DNA of 57,120 nt from Deltaproteobacteria bacterium (GTDB lineage Bacteria > JAEEML01): the NCBI GenBank assembly GCA_016283195.1, contig JAEEML010000037.1, positions 1-57,120 on the forward strand, given 5' to 3'. Numbering within the stretch: position 1 is the first letter of the stretch; every line of letters starts with the position of its first letter. The position numbers and the translations under genes were made by a program. Positions 28,101 through 35,592 of this stretch are shown here, in pieces. A model generated the notes under the pieces. That model saw only the letters and a program-made list of their open reading frames with translations, was not told the origin of the DNA and ran no database searches.

Positions 28101-31100
28101 GCCGAATCTTTAAGAAAACAGGCTGAGCTTTTGCCTGATAACGAGGAGCAATTCCGCATTCATAAACGCCTGGCCGAGCTTTCGGCTGAGGAATTTAGCG
28201 ATTTTGCCGACTCTATCGAGCACTGGAAAAAGGTTATTGCCATTACTCCGAGTGACGAAGAAGCACAGCGCTCACTGGAATTTTTGCTCAATGAAGAAGA
28301 GCGCTGGGAAGAGCTGGCCGACCATTATCGCCTGCTTTTGACTTTAAAGAGCGATGAGCAGGAAAAGGCGGAAATATATAGTAAATTAGGTGTGGTTTTG
28401 GGTGAAAAACTGGGCCGCACTACCGATGCTCTCTCCTCTTGGGAAGAGGTTCTCAACACCGATCCGCATAATCTGGAAGCCCTCCGCGCCCTCATGCCGA
28501 TTTATCTCGAGCGGGCCATGTTCGACAAGTTTGAAGAAGTGGCCAAAGTGGCTATGCCGCTGGTGGAAGCCGAAGAAGCGCAAACTATCCGCTTTAATCT
28601 GGCTAAAGTCATCGGCCTGGAACTTAATCGCCCGGAAGAGGGTATTACTATGGCCAAAGATTACCTGCGCCTGGAGCAGGTAAAGGCCGACGAACTGGAA
28701 GAACTGGGCGCTGCTCTCGAAAAGATGGAAGCTTTTGCCGATGCGGCGACAGCTTATGCCAAAGCACCGGATCTTTTGGAAGGCCAGGTTGATAAGCAAG
28801 TTGAGCTCTACTTAAAAGCGGCCAATATTTGCCGCGACAAATTGGAGAGCGAGAAAAAGGCCACCGAATATCTGGAGAGTCTGCGCGAAGTTAAAGCCGA
28901 CCACAAAGAGGCTTTTGACCGCCTGCGGGCTATTTATAAAGAGACAGAACAGTGGCGTAAACTCATAGCTCTTGATGATGATTTTGTAAATTACGCTGAT
29001 AAAGAGCTCGCTTATGAGCTGCTTTCGGAAATTCGCGATATTCAGAATAATCAGCTGGCCGAAAAGGAGATGGCCTTCTTAACCGCCTGCCGGGCCTTTA
29101 AAGCGCGCCCAGATTTGCCGGAAGCCGCTGCCGCTTTGGAAGAAATTGGCGCCGCTACAGAATCTATCGAAGAGGCTGTGGCCATTATGGAGGAGGATGT
29201 TGAAAATGTGGCCGATATACCGGCCCGGGTGGAACTCCTCCGCCGCATCGCCGTTATTTATGCCGAAAAGATGGATAATATCCCCGAAGCCGAGCGGATA
29301 TTAAAAGATCTCCGAGCTATCGCACCGGAAGATCTCGATGCTCTCGATAAACTGGCTGCTCTTGCTGCCCGCGAAGAGCGCTTTGATAAAGAGCTGGAAG
29401 CTATGGAGACTAAGCTCTCCATAGTGCCGGAGCTGGAAGATAAAAAGCGCCTGCTTTATGATATTGCTCATGTTTATGAAGACAGCATAGAAGATACCGA
29501 TGGCGCTATAGCCACCTATAAACGCATTTTGGAATACGATCCCAAAGATAGAAATTCTTTGGAACAAATGCAGCGTATTTACACCGCCCAGGAATCCTGG
29601 GAAGAACTGGTGGAAACTCTCTCCAAGCTGGTGGAGCTCTCGCAGGATGTAAATGAGCTGGTGGAAATCGAGCTCCGCGTGGCCCGTATTTTGGAGAATC
29701 AGCTGGAGCGCCCGGATGACGCTATCGGCTGGTATAACGCCATTTTGGAGCTGGTACCAGGCCACAGCGAAACCCTCTCGGCTCTCGAAAATCTCTATAC
29801 CAATTTGGAGCGCTGGCGCGAGCTTGTGCAGGTATATGAGCAGGAGCTGCAAGCCACAGAAGATACCGATACCCAAGTGGCCATTATGAGCAAAGTGGCC
29901 ATCATTTATGAGACGCAGTTTGATTCTGCCCAGGATGCCGTCTATGTTTATGAGCGCATTCTCGATATTGACAGCACCAATTTAAAAGCCTTTGCCGCTA
30001 TTGAGCGCCTTTTAAGAACTATCGGCGAGTGGACAAAACTCATCTCCTTCTTAGAGCGCCACATTGCTCTACTTGACAGCAATGACGAAAAAGTGGCGAT
30101 TTACCTGCAAATTGCCGAAATTTATTACCAGGAACTCAAGCTGGTTAATAAAGCCGAAGAAACTTACAATATTGCCTATAAGATGGATTCCACCAATGCC
30201 GACGCTATCCTGGCTCTAAGCCAGCTCTATGAGCGCTCCGGTAACTGGTTTGCCGCTCTTGATATGTTGCAAAAAGGCGCCGATGTTTTGGGCAAAGATC
30301 GCAAAGCTGTGCGCCTCTTATTCCGTATGGGGCGCATTAATCAGGAGATGCTTTGGGATATGGGCACCGCCAAGAGCTGCTACTTAAAAGCTCTGGAAAT
30401 CGACGATACCCACATGGCTTCCCTGGCCGCTCTTAAAGAAATCGCCTATAGCGAAAAGGATTGGGACAATTATATTGAATACTTAATTGTCGAAGCCGAT
30501 AACGCCGACGATGATGAAGAAAAATGCGAGCTTTACTATGAAACAGCCGAATTTTTCCGCACCACCAAGATGGACGACGATCAAGCCGCTTCCTTCTATG
30601 AAAAAGCTCTGGCGGCCAATCCCGAGTATCTGCCGGCGGCCAATCAGCTGGCCGAGCTCTGCTTTAAGATGGAAAAGTGGGCCAGAGCCCGCGAACTTTA
30701 CACCCAGGCTATTAATGGCGCCGATAGTAACAAGAATAACCACGAACTTTCGCAAAAGCATTATCGCCTTGGTTATGTTTGCGCCAAACTTGATGACAAA
30801 GATGAGGCTTTGAACCATTACCAAAAAGCAGTGGAGTGCGATCCCACTTATCTGCCGGCTCTCGAAGGTCTCTCGCAGGCACTTTTAAATGCCGAAGCTT
30901 ATGAAGAGGCTATCAAAGTCTTCCAGATGATGCTCATCCACCACCGCGACAGCTTAACAGAATCGGAAGTGGTGGATATTCAATATCAAATTGGTGATCT
31001 TTACCTCAAGATCGGCCAGCTTGACCGGGCTCTTAGAGAGTTTGAAAAGTGCCTTAAAATCGATCCTGACCATCCGCAAACTCTGGAAGCTATGGCCGGT

Positions 31101-32813
31101 ATTGCTCTTAATCAGGGCAACTACGAAGAGGCTTACGGGCGTCTCAAACATTTGGTGGAAGTATTGCCCCTCCACGACCGGGTGGATATCTTCATCAAGA
31201 TGGCCGATATTGCCAAGAATAATTTGGGCGATGCGGCGCGGGCTGTTTGGGCTCTCGAAAATGCCCGCCAGATTACTCCAGAAAATGCGGCAGTTATTGA
31301 GCCGCTGGCCGGTATTTATTATGCCCAAAAACAATTGCCCCAGGCTGTTGCGCTCTATGAGCAATTGGTGAATATGCTTGGCGATGTTACCCGCCGCCGC
31401 GATTTGCACTTCCTTTTGGGCTCCCTCTATAAAGATGAGCTGAATTCGGCGCCCAAAGCCGTTTTCCACTTTAATGCCGCTCTCGATGCCGATGTGAGCT
31501 TTATCAAAGCCTTTGAAGAGATTGAGAAGGTTTTGGTGGCTTATAAACAGTGGGGCCTTTTGGAAGAGAATTACCGCCGCATGATCGAGCGTATGCCGCG
31601 TAATCTTGTGGCCGCCCGTACCTGGCTCTGGCGCAATCTCGGCGATTTGTATCGCAAAGTGCTGAATAACCTGGATGGCGCCATTATGGCTTATGAAGTG
31701 GTGACCAAGTTGAGCCCGGATACCAAAGCCGATGCCGAAGTTCTGGCCTCTCTCTATGCGCAAAAACCGGAGCACCGCAGCGAAGCTATCCGCATTCAAC
31801 ATGAAGCACTTTTAAGCGATGCCAACCCGGTGAACCATATTCGCGAGCTGCGCACTCTCTACCATGCCGACCAAAACTTTGATGCTGTTTATACCATGGC
31901 CACAGCTCTTATGGCTCTTGGCGAAGCCAATCAGGAAGAGCAGCAGATCTTCCAATATCTCTCGCAAGCCGCTTCCTTCAAAGTGGTTTCCGGCCTTTCG
32001 GAGCAAATGTGGCAGGAGCTCGTTTATCTGCCGGCTCTAAATGCGCCTATTTCCAAGCTTTCGGCGCAGCTTATGCGCATTGCCGCCGGGGAAATAACCT
32101 TTGATCTCAAAGAGCTGGGGCTCAAAAAGAACATGAAGCTCGATTTGCGCTCGGCTATGTTGCCGCAAACAGCCAATGTCTTTAAAACCACGGCGCGCCT
32201 TATGGATCTCGACAATCTTGAGTTTTATATTCGCCCGGGTGTGGCCGATGATATGCTTTTAACACCGACCAACCCGCCGTCACTTGCCATTGGCCAGTTC
32301 AATGAGATGATGACCGTTACCGATCGTCGCTTGAACTTCCACCTGGCCCGGGAGATCTTCTTTGGCAAGCCGGAATTTTATTTAGCCCGCGTCTTTAGCG
32401 GCGAAAAACTGGCCGATGTGCTCTTTGGTATTATCATGGCCGCCTCCGGCAACAGCAACATGGAGCACAATGCCAACCCGCGCGAAGTGGACCGCTGGGC
32501 CAAGCACTTTAGCAAGATCCATCAGTACCTGCGCTCCTATACCGACCTCTTGCGCCAGGTATATGCCCAGCTCATGACTCCCGGCAGCCGCGAAGAATAC
32601 CAGAAGCAGCTGGAACTTACCGCCTGCCGCGTGGGCTTTATCTTTGGCGGTTCACTGGATATCGCCATGAAGGCCCTGGAAGAAATTCATAATCCTGTGG
32701 CTAAGCTCGATTTGCGTGAGCGCCAGAAACAAATACTGCTCTATAGCTGCACTCCGGAATATCTCAAAGTGCGTCAGGCTACAGGTCTTGCTCTTAAAAT
32801 TCAAAAGAAATAG
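22170..32813 (+). CDS. Giant TPR protein (3547 aa)
   Basis: One uninterrupted frame of 10.6 kb. From residue ~1 to ~3270 it is a solenoid of TPR and TPR-like helix pairs. A supra-repeat of about 72-76 residues recurs roughly 45 times, with the core A-x2-YY/Y-x3-L-x2-DP-x2-AL-x2-L followed by W-x2-L. The last ~270 residues (from SGLSEQMWQEL) form a different conserved-looking domain with no TPR signature (for example NFHLAREIFFGKP). There is no signal peptide or membrane segment, so it should be cytoplasmic, probably a large scaffold. The protein is strongly acidic (Glu/Asp/Ala-rich). AAGGGG stands before the ATG. A small exported protein gene follows by 8 nt. No enzyme motif is seen. Confidence 0.93.
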   Translation: MEQTLQELAKEIIGKTNIQAELDNFCENYLNDERYEELLQNLETLATLTAEDVAVTAAVLNKTADVALLFDLEQRAEHYYRRVVAASPDNVEALRGLRKIYQGWGDVGRAALLYEKELSLEPDEQKKLAGYLELGEIYRSQLDEPEKAEAAFGEALKIDPQNAAAISALAAVSVAGEKWELAVTYLEKELIVCGVSADLEGRIIKTLNKLAARPITHKLAEKLAESAKENGLESAEISAISTELAAEAQNWAEKTQKLAGEAMETLEQDPAKAAEDYVLIAEYIMVYGADVDAAEKWLESSLLIWPAMPRALSVLEQICLSTGRLSELAQKLEAMASSAPSSTAAAALLARAAQIYSDSLQNEEAAAATYAKLLQFDPCDQKAVTALTDYYRKNQKWNECLTTLVFAAKHAENSADKIKYFENICEILEKELGDKERAIPYYKYILSLDHHHVGAAKALEGVLRAAGDAAGLALCLTPLAQASEGAERAAYLKELIGLYEGALADHTKAVTIMTMLVREEPTAENLDKLLGDLQNDKELSIATRSLKEAIKETADEKTRIAFMLALASCYEKGDSPWAAADIYAEVLSIDPENSVAKEKAGKSETNTAGIEAVTMEHIAAATSSEEKIRALIAGAEEAKLDRPEKAVDFLNQAIALDKNNLATMDLLIDLLSRLKRLPALADILEKRCALSEGSVLAEKRRELAEVFEKLDNGKRAAAIYMDILQDNPDDAEALEALENLLKRGVEILSISKMVRPIYKAKGRYDALAEIDELLYSKVRTSQEKIELLLEIADCYDAHLSDAEKALNALFRALRLAPERSDIQAKVEATSAEAEGQGGYETLVNNYVEIARSLSPLKAQPLWLKVGEIASLRMKDLNLAATALLSAFTSTPRDEKVISAMGILFNEAGSQILLDKTAEMWAGKDSKFTKLLYKNLAKAAENGGAGTLATALWNKVRELDPEDSEVLKATERLAEASGDTAAMADNLRKKLEKATGAHRQKLVLQLADMLLEEDDKAAEVKELLDNEKGENPSKDFLARLINVSRTLDDKEALKANLSALISLQGAGAERNANIIELARLEDECGDKDGALLHIEEVLHSKDPGSEAITLLEELLLDADDEFHAKADKLLADSYAAAGRYAEAIALWEKIALATADTAAQTELYRQIAATQQNKLNDNGAAFATLIKVFNVSPKDAQLRKELETLAEASGNWEELVKAYQAALPALEGEVAATVINRRIAEILETKLGRAAEAIEYYKASGGTGGALPDDLPALQSMERLLRSQENSVDLAPVLEKMASLLPENDKKHRKEYLAESAKIYVDVMGDLNSGARLYESAMEIDPRDKEVLANLDQLYIQMADWKKLADLLTKRIEAAGISPDVVDLHLRRAKLMMDEFHDTQAALNHYKTVLVKKRNHEGAVAGLEELLPLVENKAEIAQILEPIYTSAQNNEKLAWILEVRLDLVEAPQKKSLLRRIGDIYENKLGKKAEAMSYARRAMHADPNDMGIQMWLAKLAAETENYDLLASAYVEEVENVDEKMALRFHRNAASIFHEKLQDYPAAIEEYRAIVAADPKDEKALGSMEAIFREQNNFAELALVLRKRADMTVGMERRREILSELGSIYGDKLSDGAKAIAVFKEVLAIAPDDLSAFENAERLLASGQEWDNLANFYKGEIERLATKRGVEPRTRRLELMLKRAKVLDSNLGDFDAATAILTDIFKEAPDNSAAWEYGEERITAKVATAETIALLEDIYQKESEWEKYIAILERKLQLIASQEERPAIYKEIATTILEKLGQSERAYMVLCRAFDEDRAAESVREMLEELTDKLNKYEDLAEIYADSLETLPDQDLRLKTILKLASIYDEKLKNSESAISWYEKALEAVPNDAAILANLDRLFTATEAWNKLITVLEQEIEISSESKDKVAFLLRLAEVWNNQLFEDEQALNSYKKVLELDPENIPALKATANIYEETDSYENLAESLRKQAELLPDNEEQFRIHKRLAELSAEEFSDFADSIEHWKKVIAITPSDEEAQRSLEFLLNEEERWEELADHYRLLLTLKSDEQEKAEIYSKLGVVLGEKLGRTTDALSSWEEVLNTDPHNLEALRALMPIYLERAMFDKFEEVAKVAMPLVEAEEAQTIRFNLAKVIGLELNRPEEGITMAKDYLRLEQVKADELEELGAALEKMEAFADAATAYAKAPDLLEGQVDKQVELYLKAANICRDKLESEKKATEYLESLREVKADHKEAFDRLRAIYKETEQWRKLIALDDDFVNYADKELAYELLSEIRDIQNNQLAEKEMAFLTACRAFKARPDLPEAAAALEEIGAATESIEEAVAIMEEDVENVADIPARVELLRRIAVIYAEKMDNIPEAERILKDLRAIAPEDLDALDKLAALAAREERFDKELEAMETKLSIVPELEDKKRLLYDIAHVYEDSIEDTDGAIATYKRILEYDPKDRNSLEQMQRIYTAQESWEELVETLSKLVELSQDVNELVEIELRVARILENQLERPDDAIGWYNAILELVPGHSETLSALENLYTNLERWRELVQVYEQELQATEDTDTQVAIMSKVAIIYETQFDSAQDAVYVYERILDIDSTNLKAFAAIERLLRTIGEWTKLISFLERHIALLDSNDEKVAIYLQIAEIYYQELKLVNKAEETYNIAYKMDSTNADAILALSQLYERSGNWFAALDMLQKGADVLGKDRKAVRLLFRMGRINQEMLWDMGTAKSCYLKALEIDDTHMASLAALKEIAYSEKDWDNYIEYLIVEADNADDDEEKCELYYETAEFFRTTKMDDDQAASFYEKALAANPEYLPAANQLAELCFKMEKWARARELYTQAINGADSNKNNHELSQKHYRLGYVCAKLDDKDEALNHYQKAVECDPTYLPALEGLSQALLNAEAYEEAIKVFQMMLIHHRDSLTESEVVDIQYQIGDLYLKIGQLDRALREFEKCLKIDPDHPQTLEAMAGIALNQGNYEEAYGRLKHLVEVLPLHDRVDIFIKMADIAKNNLGDAARAVWALENARQITPENAAVIEPLAGIYYAQKQLPQAVALYEQLVNMLGDVTRRRDLHFLLGSLYKDELNSAPKAVFHFNAALDADVSFIKAFEEIEKVLVAYKQWGLLEENYRRMIERMPRNLVAARTWLWRNLGDLYRKVLNNLDGAIMAYEVVTKLSPDTKADAEVLASLYAQKPEHRSEAIRIQHEALLSDANPVNHIRELRTLYHADQNFDAVYTMATALMALGEANQEEQQIFQYLSQAASFKVVSGLSEQMWQELVYLPALNAPISKLSAQLMRIAAGEITFDLKELGLKKNMKLDLRSAMLPQTANVFKTTARLMDLDNLEFYIRPGVADDMLLTPTNPPSLAIGQFNEMMTVTDRRLNFHLAREIFFGKPEFYLARVFSGEKLADVLFGIIMAASGNSNMEHNANPREVDRWAKHFSKIHQYLRSYTDLLRQVYAQLMTPGSREEYQKQLELTACRVGFIFGGSLDIAMKALEEIHNPVAKLDLRERQKQILLYSCTPEYLKVRQATGLALKIQKK

Positions 32814-32821
32814 GTGATATT

Positions 32822-33040
32822 ATGAAAAAGAGAATATTTGCCAAAATTAAAAATGTTATTTTGCTGGGCTTTGCGGCTTTTTTCCTCACCAGCACCCCGG
32901 CCTGCGTAGTGGTTACCTCCCCTGGTCACCGCGACCATCAGCGGGAGGAAGCTCAGCGTCGGCGCGAAGAAGAGCGCCGGCGGGAGGCCGAACGGCGGCG
33001 CCATGAACAGGATCGCGAGCGCCACGGGCACCATCGCTAG
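32822..33040 (+). CDS. Small lipoprotein with Arg/Glu-rich tail
   Basis: 72 aa. Basic start, hydrophobic core and STPAC (Cys28) give a probable, slightly non-canonical lipobox. The mature part is almost only Arg, Glu, Gln and His (EEAQRRREEERRREAERR), a charged single helix ending in a His-rich tip. The same module occurs, expanded, in the next gene, so they are probably paralogous or domain-sharing. It lies 8 nt after the giant TPR stop and is likely co-transcribed. Confidence 0.7.
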   Translation: MKKRIFAKIKNVILLGFAAFFLTSTPACVVVTSPGHRDHQREEAQRRREEERRREAERRRHEQDRERHGHHR

Positions 33041-33204
33041 CAACAATTTGAAACAATATTAAGCATTATATTGTGATCTTTATTACAGTTTTTGTGTGAC
33101 TTACCCTGCTACCCTGAAAGAAATTTAGGTCTTTTTTTAAAAAGTACCTAGACTTTGGACAGCTATTCGGGGTAGAAGAGCCCCAGAAAGGAAATGGTGT
33201 CACC

Positions 33205-34383
33205 ATGTCAAAATTCAGAAGCACCCTAACTTGGAGTTTGGCCGCCCTTTTTGTCGCTATTACACCGACTTATGCTTGGGCTGCTGCGGAAACGCAAACC
33301 GTTCATGCTAAGAGTTCTGCTTTAGCCACTCCGGCCGAGGAGCGCCGCCACAGAGAAGAACAAAGAAGACGTGAAGAAGAAAAACGGCGCAAACAGGAAG
33401 AAGAGCGCCGTCGTCAGGAGGAGGAGCGCCGCCGCCGCGAAGAAGAGCAACGCCGCCGTCAGGAAGAAGAGCGTCGCCGTCAGGAAGAAGAGCGTCGCCG
33501 TCAGGAAGAAGAGCGTCGCCGCCAGGAAGAGCAGCGCCGTCGTGAAGAAGAGCAGCGTCGTCGCCAGGAAGAAGAGCGCCGCCGTCAGGAAGAGCAGCGT
33601 CGCCGCGAAGAAGAAAATCGCCGTCGCCAGGAAGAAGAGCGCCGTCGGCAGGAAGAGCAGCGCCGCCGCGAAGAAGAAGCTCGTCATCACCATGCCAACC
33701 CGCCGGCTCATAATAGCAACGGCCATCGTATTTGGGGCACAGGTGCCGGTCATTATACCAAGCGTTTACCTCCGCCCTCTCGCTATGACAGAAGAAACAG
33801 CGTCACCATCAATCGCCGCGGCGGTATGCACTTCCATGTGAATGCGCCCTTTGTTAAATCGCGCCGCCCGAATCGTTTCCGCCCGATTCATGATTGGGTT
33901 ATCGATCCTTTCATTTATTTCCTCTCCGGCGGTCAGGTGATGATCGATGGCATTACCTATAGAACCACCACCTGCAAAGGCCAAATTTGCTATTACTGGA
34001 ATCCCAGCGATGGTTACGATGATTTCTGGAGCTGCGACAGCCGTCAATGCTACTATTGCAACTCTCATAGCTGCTGGAGCGGCAAAGATGATGGCGTCAG
34101 CTTTAAAGATGCCGGTTTTGAGCGCTGTGTGCGCAATAAATTAAATAAAAGGAGCGGCCGGCTTACCGAGCGCGATATGAATAGCATTCGCCACCTCGAT
34201 TGTAGCGGGTACGGCATTCGTTCGCTCGATGGTCTGGAAAATCTCGAAGAGCTCTATAGCCTCGATATTACCGATAACTGTATTCACGATTTCTCTGTCC
34301 TGGACGAGCTGGATATCAACACCAATCATGTTACCGGTTGGAATCGTCAATATTCTCATAGGGACTGCCGTAGCCGCCGCTAA
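33205..34383 (+). CDS. Exported protein with long Arg/Glu helix and Cys-rich C-terminus
   Basis: 392 aa. Signal peptide (cleavage near TYAWA, ~residue 28). Residues ~45-160 are an uninterrupted EERRRQ-type repeat, expected to form a long charged single alpha-helix. After a short His/Pro/Asn-rich hinge, residues ~170-320 contain a Tyr/Cys-rich domain with at least seven Cys (for example CYYCNSHSC), probably disulfide-bonded. Residues ~325-385 resemble one or two leucine-rich repeats (LDCSGYGIRSLDGLENLEEL). The long helix may span periplasm or cell wall, or act as a spacer. AAGGAAA precedes the ATG, and a GGGG/CCCC hairpin lies in the leader. Confidence 0.78.
   Translation: MSKFRSTLTWSLAALFVAITPTYAWAAAETQTVHAKSSALATPAEERRHREEQRRREEEKRRKQEEERRRQEEERRRREEEQRRRQEEERRRQEEERRRQEEERRRQEEQRRREEEQRRRQEEERRRQEEQRRREEENRRRQEEERRRQEEQRRREEEARHHHANPPAHNSNGHRIWGTGAGHYTKRLPPPSRYDRRNSVTINRRGGMHFHVNAPFVKSRRPNRFRPIHDWVIDPFIYFLSGGQVMIDGITYRTTTCKGQICYYWNPSDGYDDFWSCDSRQCYYCNSHSCWSGKDDGVSFKDAGFERCVRNKLNKRSGRLTERDMNSIRHLDCSGYGIRSLDGLENLEELYSLDITDNCIHDFSVLDELDINTNHVTGWNRQYSHRDCRSRR
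33340..33680 (+). repeat. Degenerate tandem repeat encoding EERRRQ units
   Basis: Imperfect tandem units of 18-21 bases (core GAAGAGCGCCGTCGCCAG) in frame over about 340 bp. Units differ mostly by synonymous changes, so the peptide is conserved more than the DNA, which suggests selection for the helix. Unit-length change by recombination would keep the frame. Confidence 0.85.
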
Positions 34384-34425
34384 TAGTTAGCATTAATCAT
34401 CTTGAAAACCACCCCAGAGGTTTAA

Positions 34426-35166
34426 ATGTATAACATTCTCATTGCCATTGCCGCCGGTGCCGTTACCGAGTTGGCCCTCTTTTTACCTGGTCTCTTAAAA
34501 GCCTATGAAGCCTCAGCTCCGGCGGTGCTTGTAGCCATAATTGCCTACTTCGTTTTGGCCAGGCGCTCCTTCAAAAAGCTGGAAAAGCTTATGACCGATG
34601 CTTCCAAAGTGCTGAATAATAATCCGCCGAAATTTGAGAAAGCCATCGGCATTTTAAAGCAGGGGTATAAGCTGAATCGCTGGCAAATCGGAGTAAAATC
34701 CCAGGTGAGTGCCCAAATCGGCATGATTCTCTTTCTAAAAAAAGATAATAAAGAGGCTGCCGAGTACCTAAACGAGTCCAAAGAGTTGGCTCACTGGATG
34801 GCGGCAGCTATGCTCGGCGTTATTTACTTTAAGCAAAAAAAGTATGACGAGATGAAGAGCGCTTTTGAAGTGGCCGTGAAAAAGAGCAGCAAAGAGACTT
34901 TGGCCTGGAGCCTTTATGCTTACTGCCTGGAAGATCTGGGCAAGCGCGACGAAGCTATGGCTATTCTTAATCGCGGTATCAAAAAGGTGAAAGATCACCA
35001 AAAGCTGGATGAAAATCTTTTGGCTTTGCAAAATAACAAAAAGATGAAGATGCGCCAGCTTTATAAAGAGCAGTGGTACCAATTCCAAATCGAAAAACCG
35101 CCGGCCATTGTGATGGAAAATCAATTCCAGTCTTTCAGTAAAAAACGCCGCCGCCATATCCAGTAA
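34426..35166 (+). CDS. Membrane-anchored TPR protein
   Basis: 246 aa. Two closely spaced N-terminal hydrophobic segments (~3-24 and ~30-50) form a hairpin anchor, leaving the rest in the cytoplasm. Residues ~58-200 are TPR-like helix pairs (KNSKETLAWSLYAYCLEDLG-type). The tail is basic (KKRRRH). CAGAGG precedes the ATG. It is third after the giant TPR gene and in the same direction, and may take part in the same complex; that link is inferred. Confidence 0.75.
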   Translation: MYNILIAIAAGAVTELALFLPGLLKAYEASAPAVLVAIIAYFVLARRSFKKLEKLMTDASKVLNNNPPKFEKAIGILKQGYKLNRWQIGVKSQVSAQIGMILFLKKDNKEAAEYLNESKELAHWMAAAMLGVIYFKQKKYDEMKSAFEVAVKKSSKETLAWSLYAYCLEDLGKRDEAMAILNRGIKKVKDHQKLDENLLALQNNKKMKMRQLYKEQWYQFQIEKPPAIVMENQFQSFSKKRRRHIQ

Positions 35167-35308
35167 TAGCTATCTATAATTAAGCCTCATCTCCCGCTAC
35201 CTCCCAATAATCTAAAGCATTTAAAAAAAATTTTTAATCAGCCTGGAAAGCATAGACCGGCACTCTAGCAGGCAAATAAATAAAATGTACTTAAGGGGAG
35301 AAAAAAGA

Positions 35309-35383
35309 TGGTGGGCGATATTGGGTTCGAACCAATGACTTCCACCGTGTGAAGATGGCACTCTTCCGCTGAGTTAATCGCCC
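35309..35383 (-). tRNA. tRNA-Val (anticodon CAC)
   Basis: 75 nt including an encoded CCA. Acceptor GGGCGAT/ATCGCCC, D stem ACTC/GAGT, anticodon stem CCATC/GGTGG with loop TTCACAC (CAC, reads GUG), five-base variable region, T stem ATTGG/CCAAT with loop TTCGAAC. All arms pair well, with one G-U in the anticodon stem. Confidence 0.97.
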
Positions 35384-35395
35384 AAGCCGTTCGCG

Positions 35396-35424
35396 CTTTT
35401 ACAACCATAGATTTTGTTTGTCAA
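35396..35424 (-). promoter_or_regulatory. Promoter of tRNA-Val
   Basis: On the minus strand TTGACA (35424-35419) and TAAAAG (35401-35396) are separated by exactly 17 bp, followed by GCGCGAACGG and the tRNA 5' end 13 nt later. This is a good sigma70-type promoter with a GC-rich discriminator, as is usual for stable RNA genes. Confidence 0.75.
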
Positions 35425-35555
35425 GAATTTTTTCATTTAAAAAACCAAAGGCGGAAATCTTGAGTATTTTCTTGACTCCATCTGGCCGAAAGAATTAACC
35501 CCATTAGAGCGATTTTCCAATTTTTTTTAGGAATAACGCCCAAGGATTTTTTAGA

Positions 35556-35572
35556 TTCACATATTTTGTGAA
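35556..35572 (+). promoter_or_regulatory. Palindrome upstream of the FISUMP gene
   Basis: TTCACA-N5-TGTGAA, a perfect 6-bp inverted repeat with A/T spacer, 21 bp before the start codon and close to the ribosome site GAGAGGAG. It could be an operator for a dimeric regulator or a small mRNA hairpin. Regulator unknown. Confidence 0.4.
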
Positions 35573-35592
35573 GAAAATGAGAGGAGCAAGTT

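Larger units (their letters stand above)
35167..35592. other. Intergenic stretch with one tRNA
   Basis: Apart from tRNA-Val and its promoter on the minus strand, and a 17-bp palindrome near the right end, nothing coding is seen. An A8T5 tract lies at ~35223-35236 and several long T-runs lie at ~35515-35530. Confidence 0.6.

Noticed and set aside
30954-31802. 282-aa minus-strand frame inside the giant TPR gene
   Set aside because: It is a shadow of the repetitive Glu/Ala/Leu codons, like several others in this gene; no start signal or domain.
33340-33680. Possible CRISPR array
   Set aside because: The repeats are contiguous, in frame and without unique spacers; they encode a protein repeat.
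33322-33753. Long minus-strand frame opposite the Arg/Glu repeat
   Set aside because: It arises because the repetitive codons lack stops in the opposite frame; the product is low-complexity Phe/Leu/Ala with no ribosome site.
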